Shown here piece by piece: positions 9,105-18,218 of a stretch of 64,000 nucleotides of DNA. A program made the position numbers and the translations under genes. How positions within the stretch are numbered: the stretch's first letter is position 1; every line of letters starts with the position of its first letter. The notes below the pieces were generated by a model, which was not told the DNA's origin, ran no database searches, and saw nothing but the letters and a program-made list of their open reading frames with translations. The stretch is from Methylacidimicrobium sp. B4 (GTDB lineage Bacteria; Verrucomicrobiota; Verrucomicrobiia; Methylacidiphilales; Methylacidiphilaceae): contig NZ_CP066203.1 of NCBI RefSeq assembly GCF_017310545.1, forward strand, positions 62,001 through 126,000. The letters run 5' to 3'.

Positions 9105-10435
9105 TCAGGGAAACCCTTGGCCGGCAACTCTCCTCCCGTCAAGAAGAAGAGGTCGAGCCAAGCGAGCGTGGCATCAAGCCGAGCGGCGAGCACCGTGCGG
9201 AAGGCGGAAAGGTACTGCTGCTGGGCCGCAAGGAAGCGGTGGACGTCGATGGCCCCGATCCGATACTGCCGCTCGGCGAGCGCGGCGGCTTCCCGGAGGG
9301 AGGCGATCAGGCTGGGCGGCTGGAGTACCAGCTGACTTCGCGTCGCCTCATAGGCGGAGAAACGGGCGAAGAGGAGGCTTTGCGCATTGCGCTCGGCGGC
9401 CGGGAAGAGAGCCATCGCCTGCTCTTCCATCGCCTGGGCGGTCGCCAGGTTGCCCCGTTGGTTGGCCCAGGCGACGCCCTCGATGCCGGGGATCTCCGCC
9501 TTTCCGACGGGCAACCCGACGGTGAGCGTGATGCCTGGGCCCGCATCGAAGTTGACCCCTTGGTAGGCCATCCAGAATGGTCCCATGGCAAAGTCGGGAT
9601 AGCCGGCAATCTGCGTCGCCTTCCGCTGCTGACGAGCCCGATCGATCATCACCCGATGGATCTCCAGGAGGACGTTGTGTCGCTGTACCTGGGAGAGGAG
9701 GCGCTCGAGCGAGAGCGGAGGAAAGGACTCCCAAGGGAGCAGGAACTCCGGCACGGGCGTTTCCGCCGCCCGTCCCAAGTAGGCGTTGAGCTGCGCGATG
9801 AGCGACCAGCGGCTCTCCTCGAGCCACCGGACCTCCTGCTGGAGGCCGATCAGGCTCCCCTCGAGGATGCGGGAGTCGAGGTATCCGAGGATACCCGCCT
9901 TGGGACGCTTCTCCAAAAAGGCGACCACCGAGGCGGTTCTCTCCTCGATCTCCCGGGCAGCTCCCGCGCTGGCCACGGTGACCGCGATCTGTTGGGCGAG
10001 GGAGCGGACGGAGACCTCGAGAGAGAGGCCGAACTCCTTGAGCAGAAGCTGCGCAAGCAGAACGTCTCGTCGGGCGACCGCCTTGCGAAGAGAGACCTTG
10101 CCCGGAAAATAGAAGGGCTGCAGGATCTCGAACTCCTGCTGGTAGCCGAGCACCGTCTGCCCCCCGCTCCCGCTGCTCAGATAAGGTCCCACGAAAGCGA
10201 TCAACTGAGGCTTGGGGACCATTCCCACCTGAACGAACTGTCCTTCGGCGGCCAGGATCGCCGCCTCGTAGGAGCGATAATCGGGATTCTCGGCTCGAGC
10301 TTCGGCGACGAGGGCGCTCAAGACCGTCTCCCGCGGTAGTTCCGCCTCCGATCCGGGAGAGGCGGCGAGAAGCAAGAGGGAGCCGAGTGCCAGAGGCCTT
10401 GCGGCTCGCGGGAGGAGGGAGTGCTTGCGTTTCAC
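9101..10435 (-). CDS. TolC-family outer-membrane efflux protein (copy 1)
   Basis: I take the start at GTG 10435, giving 444 residues beginning [31 protein letters not shown], a good signal peptide. The open frame continues upstream to 10987, but that part only reads antisense to gpmA. Features of outer-membrane efflux proteins include [25 protein letters not shown] near the N terminus and [31 protein letters not shown] near the C terminus. This is the first gene of the metal-export operon and is divergent from gpmA, with 147 bp between the starts that must hold both promoters. No clear Shine-Dalgarno sequence precedes the GTG. Confidence 0.87.
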   Translation of the reverse strand: MKRKHSLLPRAARPLALGSLLLLAASPGSEAELPRETVLSALVAEARAENPDYRSYEAAILAAEGQFVQVGMVPKPQLIAFVGPYLSSGSGGQTVLGYQQEFEILQPFYFPGKVSLRKAVARRDVLLAQLLLKEFGLSLEVSVRSLAQQIAVTVASAGAAREIEERTASVVAFLEKRPKAGILGYLDSRILEGSLIGLQQEVRWLEESRWSLIAQLNAYLGRAAETPVPEFLLPWESFPPLSLERLLSQVQRHNVLLEIHRVMIDRARQQRKATQIAGYPDFAMGPFWMAYQGVNFDAGPGITLTVGLPVGKAEIPGIEGVAWANQRGNLATAQAMEEQAMALFPAAERNAQSLLFARFSAYEATRSQLVLQPPSLIASLREAAALAERQYRIGAIDVHRFLAAQQQYLSAFRTVLAARLDATLAWLDLFFLTGGELPAKGFPE

Positions 10436-10582
10436 GGGAAGCCGTCTGCCTTGAGAATCTCCATCTATAAAGAGGGGCGGAGACGCGGGAAAGGCTCTTT
10501 TCCGGGGGGGCAGCCTGGAGAGGAGCCGTGTCGCCTCGTCGGCTGCTTGACGCCGACTCTCTCTGGCAGCTACAAGAAACGG

Positions 10583-11332
10583 GTGAGTTTCCGCCTGGTC
10601 TTGCTGCGCCATGGAGAGAGTGTCTGGAACCAAGAGAATCTCTTTACCGGCTGGATGGACGTCGACCTGTCCGAACGGGGGAAGGAGGAGGCGCTCCGGG
10701 CGGGCGAGCGGCTCAAGCGCGATGGCTTTCGTTTCGATGAAGCCTATACCTCCGTCCTGAAGCGCTCGATCCGTACCCTTTGGAGCGTGCTCGACCGGCT
10801 CGACCAGATGTGGCTGCCGACGGTCTGCGCCTGGCAGCTCAACGAGCGCCATTATGGTGCCCTCCAAGGTCTCAACAAGAGGCAGACCGCGCAAAAGTAT
10901 GGGGAGGAGCAGGTGCTGCTCTGGCGGCGTTCCTACGATATTCGTCCGCCTCTGCTCTCTTCGGGCGATCCGCGCCATCCTCGCCACGATCCCCGCTATG
11001 CCTCGGTACCCCTCGAGGAGCTGCCCTCAGGCGAGAGCCTCAAGGACACGCTGGCGCGCGTCATCCCCTACTGGGAAAAGGAGCTTGCCCCCCGCATCCG
11101 GGCGGGCAAGCGGCTCATCGTCGTCGCTCACGGGAACAGCCTGCGTGCCCTCTTGAAGTACTTGGACAGGCTGTCGGAAGAGGAGGTTCTCCGGCTCAAC
11201 GTTCCGACCGGCATGCCGCTGATCTACGAGTTCGATGCGGAGCTCCGGCCGGTCAGCCGTCGCTATCTGGCATCGGAGGACGAGGTCGCGAGCGCCTCGG
11301 CGAGCGTCGCTTCCCAAGGGCGGGCGCGGTGA
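10583..11332 (+). CDS. gpmA: 2,3-bisphosphoglycerate-dependent phosphoglycerate mutase
   Basis: This enzyme interconverts 3- and 2-phosphoglycerate in glycolysis and gluconeogenesis. The 249-residue product, the normal length, starts at GTG 10583 with [17 protein letters not shown]. It shows the RHGES phosphohistidine motif, [41 protein letters not shown] and the second catalytic His in [13 protein letters not shown], all hallmarks of dPGM. The open frame upstream of the GTG has no similarity to the family and is excluded. Upstream lies the divergent metal-export operon; a hydantoinase-B gene follows after 55 bp on the same strand. Confidence 0.95.
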   Translation: MSFRLVLLRHGESVWNQENLFTGWMDVDLSERGKEEALRAGERLKRDGFRFDEAYTSVLKRSIRTLWSVLDRLDQMWLPTVCAWQLNERHYGALQGLNKRQTAQKYGEEQVLLWRRSYDIRPPLLSSGDPRHPRHDPRYASVPLEELPSGESLKDTLARVIPYWEKELAPRIRAGKRLIVVAHGNSLRALLKYLDRLSEEEVLRLNVPTGMPLIYEFDAELRPVSRRYLASEDEVASASASVASQGRAR

Positions 11333-11387
11333 GCGCCCCAATCGCGGGAACTTAGGGGAGAGGGCGGGCTCGGTGCCATCCGCAGAG

Positions 11388-12971
11388 ATGAACCCGATCC
11401 AGCTCGAGATCTTCCGGGCGCTCTTCGTCTCGGTGGCGGAGGAGATGGGGAGCTCGCTGCGCCGGACCGCCTTTTCGCCCAACATCCGGGAGCGCTGTGA
11501 CTACTCCTGCGCCCTCTACGAAGCGAGCGGCCGGCTTGCCGCCCAAGGGGATCATATGCCCGTTCATCTGGGCTCCATGCCGGTCGCCGTCCGGAGGGCG
11601 ATTCAAGCCGTGCCGATGGGGCCGGGTGACGCGGTCATTCTCAACGATCCCTATGAGGGCGGAACCCACCTTCCCGATCTCACCTTGGTTACTCCGGTCT
11701 ATGGCAAGGAAGAGGCGAGCGGGGCTCCTCTCTTCTATGTCGCCAGTCGCGCCCACCACGCGGACATTGGCGGAATGACCGCGGGCTCGATGCCGCCCTC
11801 CTCCGAGATCTTCCAGGAAGGGCTGCGCATCCCGGCCGTCAAGCTCGTGGAGGGCGGGAAGTGGAACCAGGCGCTGCTCCAAGTGATCCTGGCCAACGTG
11901 CGTACCCCGGGGGAGCGGGAGGGGGACCTGGCGGCCCAGCTCGCGGCGAACCGGACGGGCGAGGATCGGCTCCGGCAGATGCTGGCGCGGTATGGAAAGG
12001 AGCAGATGCAGCGGGCGGCCGAGGCGCTGATCGACTACACCGAGCGGATGGTGCGGAGGCGCCTGGCGGAAATTTCGGACGGCACCTACGAGGCTGTGGA
12101 CTACCTCGATGACGATGGATTCTCCGAAGAACCGATTCCGATCCGGGTGGCGATCCGGAAGCGAGGCGAGGAGGCGCTCATCGATTTCACCGGCTCTGGC
12201 CCCCAGGTCCAGGGCAACGTCAACGCCGTCCTGGCGATCGCACTCTCCGCCGTCTCCTACGTCGTGCGCTCCTTGCTGGAGGAGGACGTCCCGGCGAATG
12301 CGGGGCTGCTCGCCCCGATCGAGGTCGTGGCTCCTCCGGGCTCGGTGGTCAACGCCCTCTTCCCGGCTGCGGTCGCCGCGGGAAACGTGGAGACCTCCCA
12401 ACGGCTGGTCGATGTGCTGCTGCGGGCGCTGGGCCAAGCGCTGCCGGAACGGATTCCCGCCGCAGGAGGCGGAACGATGAACAACCTCACTCTCGGAGGA
12501 ATCCACCCCGATTCCGGGTGCCCTTTCGCCTACTACGAGACGATCGCCGGGGGCATGGGCGGCGGACCCTCCGGGGACGGGGACAGCGGGGTCCACACCC
12601 ACATGACCAACTCGCGGAATACGCCGGTCGAGGCACTCGAGCATGCGCTCCCGGTTCGCGTCGTCCGCTATCGGCTCCGGCGAGGTTCGGGGGGGGCCGG
12701 AAAGCATCGGGGCGGGGATGGGGTGATCCGGGAGATCGAGTTTTTGACCGACATGGATGTCACCCTCTTGTCTGACCGGAGGCGCTTCCCTCCTTACGGG
12801 CTGCAAGGGGGGGCGAGCGGAGCGCGCGGCGAGAACCTGCTCATCGACGAAGGAGGCGAGACTCCCCTGCCCGGCAAGATCAGCTTTCGGGCCAGGCGAG
12901 GCCAGATTCTTTCCATTCGGACGCCGGGAGGAGGCGGATGGGGCCGGCCTTCTCCGCCGAAGACGGCTTAA
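11388..12971 (+). CDS. hydantoinase B / 5-oxoprolinase-type subunit
   Basis: The product is about 527 residues, starting [26 protein letters not shown]. It matches the hydantoinase-B family: [43 protein letters not shown], the metal-binding-like [18 protein letters not shown], and the glycine-rich [36 protein letters not shown] near the C terminus. The family performs ATP-dependent ring opening of hydantoins or 5-oxoproline, normally with an HyuA partner. No hyuA is seen in this window, so either the partner is elsewhere or this copy has another role. A GTG at 11374 is an alternative start. The TAA stop overlaps the convergent amidotransferase stop. Confidence 0.88.
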   Translation: MNPIQLEIFRALFVSVAEEMGSSLRRTAFSPNIRERCDYSCALYEASGRLAAQGDHMPVHLGSMPVAVRRAIQAVPMGPGDAVILNDPYEGGTHLPDLTLVTPVYGKEEASGAPLFYVASRAHHADIGGMTAGSMPPSSEIFQEGLRIPAVKLVEGGKWNQALLQVILANVRTPGEREGDLAAQLAANRTGEDRLRQMLARYGKEQMQRAAEALIDYTERMVRRRLAEISDGTYEAVDYLDDDGFSEEPIPIRVAIRKRGEEALIDFTGSGPQVQGNVNAVLAIALSAVSYVVRSLLEEDVPANAGLLAPIEVVAPPGSVVNALFPAAVAAGNVETSQRLVDVLLRALGQALPERIPAAGGGTMNNLTLGGIHPDSGCPFAYYETIAGGMGGGPSGDGDSGVHTHMTNSRNTPVEALEHALPVRVVRYRLRRGSGGAGKHRGGDGVIREIEFLTDMDVTLLSDRRRFPPYGLQGGASGARGENLLIDEGGETPLPGKISFRARRGQILSIRTPGGGGWGRPSPPKTA

Positions 12972-13591
12972 GCGGCTTGCCGCACGGCGGCGAAGAACCC
13001 TGCGAAGAGCGGGCGGTAACGAACGGGGTCCCGCTCCGGATGATACTGCACACCCCGAACGAAGCGGTAGCCGTCCACCCGCACCTGCTCGACGATCCCA
13101 TCGAGCACGCACCAGGCCTCCGGAACCACGCCCGTTCCCAGCCGGTCGAGCGCCTGGTGGTGCGAGCTATTGACCAACGGGAATTGGAATTCGACTCCTT
13201 CCGCATGAGCCAAGGGCTGAACGTGAGCATCCTCCAGGTTCTCGTGGCCCGGCACATCGAGATGGAGGCTTCCCCCCAGGGCGACGTTGAGGAGCTGTGT
13301 CCCGCGGCAGATCGTGAGAACGGGAAGCTGCCGCTCCAATGCGGATCGGAGAGCAGCGAACTCCCACTCGTCCCGCTTGGGGTTCGGAGAGCGGATCTTC
13401 TCCGGGGCGTCGATCTCCTGGCCCAGGAAGGGAGCCGAAATATCGGCACCACCCGTGAGGAGGAGCCCCTGCCAGCCTTCGCAGGGCACCTCCTCGGCTC
13501 GAGCGTTGCGGAGCAAGAAGCCCTCGGGTTCGAAGATCCGCGCAAAAATCGGTTCGTCCTTCGCTCGGATCCAGGAGGCGATTGTCCACAT
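12968..13591 (-). CDS. class-I glutamine amidotransferase-like hydrolase (peptidase C26 type)
   Basis: This protein is about 207 residues, or 214 if a TTG at 13612 is used. It carries LLLTGGADIS, then the nucleophile loop VLTICRGTQLLNVALGG (catalytic Cys) and the His-Glu pair in VQYHPERDP. SSHHQALDRLG is typical of gamma-glutamyl-gamma-aminobutyrate hydrolases (PuuD-like), and that subgroup is my preferred call. The family hydrolyses gamma-glutamyl amide bonds, here of unknown substrate. It is convergent with the hydantoinase-B gene, with stops overlapping by two bases. I see no biosynthetic partner domain, so a stand-alone hydrolase is more likely than a synthase subunit. Confidence 0.83.
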   Translation of the reverse strand: MWTIASWIRAKDEPIFARIFEPEGFLLRNARAEEVPCEGWQGLLLTGGADISAPFLGQEIDAPEKIRSPNPKRDEWEFAALRSALERQLPVLTICRGTQLLNVALGGSLHLDVPGHENLEDAHVQPLAHAEGVEFQFPLVNSSHHQALDRLGTGVVPEAWCVLDGIVEQVRVDGYRFVRGVQYHPERDPVRYRPLFAGFFAAVRQAA

Positions 13592-13701
13592 AGGCGACGC
13601 GCGTCGGGGCAAGTCGGCTGAAGTCGGCTTCCTCGAAACTGGAGTACTTTTCCGATCGCAAGCAAGGGAAAATCAGCAAAGGATGGCAGATTGCCGCGTA
13701 A

Positions 13702-14088
13702 ATGGCCTCACTCGACGACGGAATCTTCGTGATCCAGGAGCATTTCGCACGGACCCACCACTTCGACCTCCGGCTGGAGCGGGAGGGGGTGCTCAAAAGC
13801 TGGGCGCTTCCGAAGGGAGTGCCGGAAGAGGCGGGGGTGCGGCGCTTGGCCGTGGAGGTCGAGGATCATCCCCTCTCCTATGCAGCCTTTTCGGGAATCA
13901 TCCCTCCCGGGCAGTACGGGGCGGGCGAGGTCCGGATTTGGGATCGGGGCGTCTACCGTGCCGAGGAGTGGGGTACGGATAAGATCGTCTTCGAGTTGCG
14001 CGGAGAGAGGATCTTCGGGAGCTTTGCCCTCATCCGCTTGAAGCGGGGGAGCGGGCAAAGCTGGATTCTTCTGCGCCGCCGGAAGTGA
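13702..14088 (+). CDS. stand-alone DNA ligase D-type 3'-phosphoesterase domain protein
   Basis: At 128 residues this is just the phosphoesterase module of LigD. FVIQEHFARTHHFDLRLEREGVLKSWALPKGVP contains the His/Asp residues (HFDLRLE) and SWALPKG strand of the family. It continues with HPLSYAAFSGIIPPGQYGAGEVRIWDRG and ends GSFALIRLKRGSGQSWILLRRRK. In full LigD proteins this domain trims 3'-phosphate and 3'-ribonucleotide ends during bacterial non-homologous end joining. No ligase, polymerase or Ku gene is nearby, so it either works with proteins encoded elsewhere or acts alone in end cleaning, as is known for several bacteria and archaea. ATG start at 13702. Confidence 0.9.
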   Translation: MASLDDGIFVIQEHFARTHHFDLRLEREGVLKSWALPKGVPEEAGVRRLAVEVEDHPLSYAAFSGIIPPGQYGAGEVRIWDRGVYRAEEWGTDKIVFELRGERIFGSFALIRLKRGSGQSWILLRRRK

Positions 14089-14151
14089 AGACGCTGCGTT
14101 CCGGACTCCGGCTTGTCTGGGTGCTTGGGTTTCCTTAGGATTTTTCCTGCC

Positions 14152-15153
14152 GTGGAGAGTGAGTCAACGAGTGGAGGACGGGGAGAGGGGCTTGGGCCGC
14201 TCGTGGGGTTTTTGGGGGTTGCCACCGGCATCTTCGATTTGCTGCAGGGGTCTGGAGCGCTCGGCTCCGAGGAGATCGCGTGCCGGACGGGATTGGATTC
14301 CGGGTATGTGAGAGTATTTTGTGAGGCCGGGTTTGCCTTCGGCTACCTGGAAGCAGACGGCGGCCGATTTTGCCTCGCGCCCGAGGCGGGAAATCTGGGA
14401 AGAGGCGGGCAAGATTCCTCGCTTGCCGCCGCGATCGAGGCGGTCTTTGCCCCTTCTGTCGCCTTGCGGTTGCTGCCGCTCTTTCGGACGGGCCAGCGCC
14501 CCGGTCCGGCGGCCTTGATCGATCCCGGAATTCTCCCCTGGTTCGGACGGTTCCTCGAGGAAAAGCATGCTCCGCTTTTCGAGGAGGAGATCGTTCCCGC
14601 CCTGCCGCTCTTCGCGGAGCTGGCAAAGCGGGAAGGACTCGTGATCGATTTGGGCTGCGGAAACGGCTGGCTGTTGCGGCGGCTGCTGGCCCGCCTGCCG
14701 CGGTGGCGCGGGCTCGGGATCGATTGCGAGGCGGCGCGGCTCGCTCAGGGGAGGGAGGCGGCCCACAAGGAGGGCCTTTCCGAGCGGATGGAGCTGGTCG
14801 AGGCTGACCTGCTCTTGTGGAGCGGCCCCGAGCCCGCTCATCTCGTCCTGGTGATCCGCGTGCTCCACCATCTCTGGCCCGAGCGGAAGCGGCTCTTTGC
14901 GCATCTCGATCAGATCGTGCGGGGGGATGGGATCCTCTTCCTCTGGGAGCCCTGCTGGCCAGAGGATCTCGCCTCCTTGCGCGATCCCATGCGACGGAGC
15001 CTTGCCTTTCAGAACCTCCACGAGTATGCCCAAGGGGCACGACTCCTTTCCTCCGCCGAGGTTATCCAGGTCGTCGAGGAGGCGGGATGGAAGGTCGCCG
15101 CCAGCCCGTTCGCGGGCGGTGCGGAACTGGTCGTGGTGGGCACAAGAACATGA
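14152..15153 (+). CDS. class-I SAM-dependent methyltransferase
   Basis: The product is about 333 residues. The N-terminal part (GLGPLVGFLGVATGIFDLLQGSGALGSEEIACRTGLDSGYVRVFCEAGFAFGYLE) looks like the winged-helix dimerisation region of O-methyltransferases. The SAM-binding motif I follows as LVIDLGCGNGWLLRRLLARLP, the acidic strand-2 end as GIDCEAARL, and then HLVLVIRVLHHLWPERK. The substrate is not evident. The stop overlaps the ATG of the aminotransferase downstream (ATGA), which suggests the two act in one pathway. The start is uncertain: GTG 14152 gives a natural N terminus, and a TTG at 14113 would add 13 residues. Confidence 0.82.
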   Translation: MESESTSGGRGEGLGPLVGFLGVATGIFDLLQGSGALGSEEIACRTGLDSGYVRVFCEAGFAFGYLEADGGRFCLAPEAGNLGRGGQDSSLAAAIEAVFAPSVALRLLPLFRTGQRPGPAALIDPGILPWFGRFLEEKHAPLFEEEIVPALPLFAELAKREGLVIDLGCGNGWLLRRLLARLPRWRGLGIDCEAARLAQGREAAHKEGLSERMELVEADLLLWSGPEPAHLVLVIRVLHHLWPERKRLFAHLDQIVRGDGILFLWEPCWPEDLASLRDPMRRSLAFQNLHEYAQGARLLSSAEVIQVVEEAGWKVAASPFAGGAELVVVGTRT

Positions 15154-16511
15154 GCCGAATGGGAAGCTGGGCAAAAGAGCTGTCGGAGATTCACTCCAAG
15201 CACGTCTTGACTCCTTGGTCGATCCAGAAGCGGGCCTCGGGTCCGATGATCGTCCGAGGCGAGGGGAGCTATTTGTATGATTCCGAGGGGAACCGCTACC
15301 TCGACTTGAGCGCTGGCCTGGTCGCTGTCAACCTGGGTCACGGAAAGAAGCAGGTGGTCGAGGCGATCCAGCAGCAGGCGGCGCGGCTCTGCTATGCCTC
15401 TCCCGCCTTTTTTAACGACCAGCGGGCGCTCCTCGCACAGGGGTTGAGCCAGTGCGCTCCGTGGCCGGAAGGGGCCCGGGTCTTCTTTACGACCGGCGGT
15501 GCCGAGGCCAACGAGGATGCGATCAAGATGGCGCGGATGATCACCGGTCGGCAAAAGATCCTCTCGACCTATCGCTCCTTCCATGGTTCTACCCTGGGTG
15601 CGAGTACGCTCACCGGAGAGTATCGGCGCTTTGCCGGCGAGCCAGGGATCCCGGGGGTGATTCACTTCTGGGGGCCCTATCCCTACCGGAGCCCGTTCTT
15701 TTCGGCAAGCGAGGCCGAGGAGACCGAGCGGGCCCTCCGCCATCTGGAGCTGGTCCTGCTCCACGAGGATCCGAGCCGGGTGGCAGCGATCGTGGTGGAG
15801 CCAGTCGTCGGCTCCAACGGGGTCCTGGTTCCTCCCAAGGGATATCTTGACGGGTTGCGCGAGCAGTGCCTCCGTCACGGCATCCTGCTGATCTTCGACG
15901 AGGTGATGACGGGCTTCGGCCGGTTGGGGGCCGCCTTCGGCGCGGCTCGCTTCGGGGTCATCCCCGATCTGATCACCTTCGCCAAAGGGGTGACTTCGGC
16001 CTACGTGCCGCTCGGGGGAGTCTTGGTACGGGAGGGGCTTGCGGCGACCTTCGATGAACAACAGCTCTGGTGCGGGCATACCTACTCGGGCCACCCACTC
16101 GCCGTGGCGGCCGGGCTGGGGGCGCTCTCCGCCTACCGCGATGAGAGGCTCTTCGATCGTGCGGGCTCGATCGAGGAATGGTTGCGCCGGGGGCTTCGGG
16201 AGCTGGAGAAGCAGAGTCCACTCGTCGGCGAGGTCCGTGGCGTGGGGGCCTTCTTCGGGGTCGAGCTGGTCCGCGACCGAACGACGCGCGAACCACTTTC
16301 CCTCTGGCACAAGCCGCCTTCTCCAGAGGTTCGCTGGCTCCAGCAGCAGTTGCTCTCCCGGGGTGTCTATCTCTTTTGCAAGCACAATGTGCTGCTCGTC
16401 GCGCCACCCCTCACGATCGCAGAGGAGGAGCTCCAGGCGGGAATCGAGCAGCTCGGCGAAACCCTCCGAAGGCTACGCGAAGAGCCATCGTTCGACCTCG
16501 GAAGGAGTTGA
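15150..16511 (+). CDS. class-III PLP-dependent aminotransferase
   Basis: This 453-residue enzyme is of normal length for omega-aminotransferases of the acetylornithine/beta-alanine:pyruvate group. It shows YLDLSAGLVAVNLGHG, FFTTGGAEANEDAIKMAR (PLP phosphate loop), YRSFHGSTLGASTLTG, IVVEPVVGSNGVLVPP, LLIFDEVMTGFGRLG and the PLP lysine in LITFAKGVTSAYVPLGG. The reaction is transfer of an amino group from an omega-amino donor to a keto acid; the donor is not predictable. The ATG at 15150 overlaps the methyltransferase stop by four bases. Longer upstream reading is excluded because it only shadows the methyltransferase. Confidence 0.92.
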   Translation: MSRMGSWAKELSEIHSKHVLTPWSIQKRASGPMIVRGEGSYLYDSEGNRYLDLSAGLVAVNLGHGKKQVVEAIQQQAARLCYASPAFFNDQRALLAQGLSQCAPWPEGARVFFTTGGAEANEDAIKMARMITGRQKILSTYRSFHGSTLGASTLTGEYRRFAGEPGIPGVIHFWGPYPYRSPFFSASEAEETERALRHLELVLLHEDPSRVAAIVVEPVVGSNGVLVPPKGYLDGLREQCLRHGILLIFDEVMTGFGRLGAAFGAARFGVIPDLITFAKGVTSAYVPLGGVLVREGLAATFDEQQLWCGHTYSGHPLAVAAGLGALSAYRDERLFDRAGSIEEWLRRGLRELEKQSPLVGEVRGVGAFFGVELVRDRTTREPLSLWHKPPSPEVRWLQQQLLSRGVYLFCKHNVLLVAPPLTIAEEELQAGIEQLGETLRRLREEPSFDLGRS

Positions 16512-16697
16512 GCCGGCGAGATCGAGGAAGAGCGGGCGGAGAGCGGCTCCAAGACGAAGCTCCGCTTCCGTTTTGGAAGCCACCGGTTGAGTGGGACTCT
16601 TGGAGAGGAGGGCGCGCTGTGGACCGGCAGGGAGTGGGATTCCGTTCCCATCTCCCCAAAGCGCGATTTGCCTTCGGTGGGAAGGAGCCCATGGGTT

Positions 16698-17642
16698 CTA
16701 ATCACCGGCCTCTTTTTTTGCTGCTGCAAAGTCGGCATCCACCCGTCCGTGGACTTCGTCGACCGCACGGGTCATCTGCTCATCTTTCATGGCACGGGCG
16801 AGAAAGACCAGGGCGTCATGGGCACCAAAGAAGCTGCTGCCCGGAAGCCTCGAGCTCATGGCCATCAGGGAAAAGGTGGGATAGGCGTTGGGTCCTTCCG
16901 CAAACTCGGCGATCTCTTGCCAAAACCAGCTCGGCATCCGGGAGAGCTTCCACTCTCCATCTTCGTCGAAAAAGATCCGCGCCAGAGCCTTGAGGAACTC
17001 GGCCGCCGACCAGCGGGCTTGGAGGACCTGGTGGAGCTTTTCAGGCCCCCACAGGGTGAAGAACGCGTAGTGCTCCTTGAGGATCCCAGCGAGTCCTGAA
17101 TGACGGTTATGAATAGCGGTGCCAAGATCATGGAGCTCGTAGACGGCTTCCCGCTGGACTGGGGTGAGCCGCTCAAGGAAAGCCCCCGATCGGAAGGCAT
17201 TCTCAGTCTGGAGAATTTGGTTCTGTTCCTCGTCGGGAAGATTGAGAAACTCCGGGGACCAGCTCATCCGCCAATAGGCGAGGGGATCGAGGATCGCCCG
17301 GGGAAGTTGGGCAAACTCGCGGGAGAGCTTTTCCCGGTACTGCAGGAGCTCCCACTCTCCGGCTTCGGTGGAGAGGTCGGGGAAAGGGACCGACCAACGG
17401 GAGCCGAGGTTCATGGCCCATCGCCCTTCGAGCGTCTTCAGCGCTTGGGCAAAGACCTTGGGATCGACCCGCTTGAGGAAGGAGAGCGTTTCGGGAATGC
17501 GAAGGGTTCGAAGCTCTTCGATCACGGCTTGCACCTCCGGGGAGGGTGGAGGAGAGGCTGGTTTCTCCTGGGCCATCGCACTGCTGACCAACCCGACGAG
17601 GAGGGTGAGGCGAAAGAAGCGATTGTAAAAGATCCTTTGCAT
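16698..17642 (-). CDS. secreted protein of unknown function, tandem family copy 1
   Basis: This 314-residue protein starts MQRIFYNRFFRLTLLVGLVSSAMAQEKP, a clear signal peptide cleaved after AMA, followed by a short Pro-rich spacer. The rest is predicted largely helical and soluble, with recurring motifs VQAVIEELRTLRIPETLSFLKRVDP, WGPEKLHQVLQARWSAAEFLKALARI and MPSWFWQEIAEFAEGPNAYPTFSL. I do not recognise the family. Three more copies lie upstream on the same strand. Its 3' half is almost base-identical to copy 3, while its N half (SWSPEFLNLPDEEQNQILQTENAF) is shared with copy 2, so it appears to be a recombination mosaic. It starts 13 bp after the decayed ChaN-like gene. Confidence 0.75.
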   Translation of the reverse strand: MQRIFYNRFFRLTLLVGLVSSAMAQEKPASPPPSPEVQAVIEELRTLRIPETLSFLKRVDPKVFAQALKTLEGRWAMNLGSRWSVPFPDLSTEAGEWELLQYREKLSREFAQLPRAILDPLAYWRMSWSPEFLNLPDEEQNQILQTENAFRSGAFLERLTPVQREAVYELHDLGTAIHNRHSGLAGILKEHYAFFTLWGPEKLHQVLQARWSAAEFLKALARIFFDEDGEWKLSRMPSWFWQEIAEFAEGPNAYPTFSLMAMSSRLPGSSFFGAHDALVFLARAMKDEQMTRAVDEVHGRVDADFAAAKKEAGD

Positions 17643-17655
17643 CGGTATTTCCTTT

Positions 17656-18215
17656 TTACTCGCGTTTCTTCTCTTGCGATGGTGGCTGTGTATCCTTTCG
17701 CCACTGCTGCCTCCGTCTTACGGCATCGGGCAGGCTTTCCTCTGCCGGTCGATCTGGACGGATCGGAGCTCGATATGGGTCTTGGGCGGTTGCGGCGGCC
17801 TGCCGCTCGTTTGCCTGCTGGAAGCCCAAATGTGCAGCGCTATAGCCGGGGACAGCAGATTGGGCGAGGTATCCCTGGGGGCTCATCTGGTTTTGGGCAA
17901 GGGCGATCGAAGGCAAGTGGTACTTGGTTTCGAAGAGGTAGTTGAGTCCAGGATAGGTCTCGTCTGAAGCGGCTTCCAGGAAGTGCTCATTGGGAAGGAA
18001 ACCGCTGTGGTCGCGCCCGGTAAACACCAGCACGCGGCCATGCGCGACATAGGGAGCGGCCGTGGCGCTGATTGACTGGTTGCGCTTGGTCATTCCATCT
18101 GCGCTCAGCGTATAGGCCAGGAGCTCTTCGGAGTTGGGATTCCGTGCAATCAGCTAGGCCGACTCTGTGTCCCTGGCACCGGTTGCCTCAAGAGCCGTGG
18201 CCTCGTCGCCCGTGG
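17656..18215 (-). pseudogene. decayed ChaN/TraB-like gene (3' half remnant)
   Basis: The translation from about 18155 down reads LIARNPNSEELLAYTLSADGMTKRNQ and GRVLVFTGRDHSGFLPNEHFLEAASDETYPGLNYLFETKYHLPS. It aligns residue by residue with the C-terminal half of the intact ChaN-like protein encoded at 21078-22487 (ITQNPTSKQLLDYALSGRGMKSRNE, GLHTGYLPNEQMPEANPNETYPGLNYLLETKHHRPS). An in-frame TAG at 18156-18158 stands where the intact copy has Lys. Upstream similarity fades out right after the stop of family copy 2. The N-terminal half with the GELHDD motif is missing. The fragment therefore marks a duplicated block of ChaN-like gene plus secreted gene, later cut down. Confidence 0.8.
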
Positions 18216-18218
18216 CGC

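Noticed and set aside
10436-10987. Upstream extension of the first tolC-like gene to 10987
   Set aside because: The extra residues only read antisense to gpmA; a signal peptide begins right at GTG 10435.
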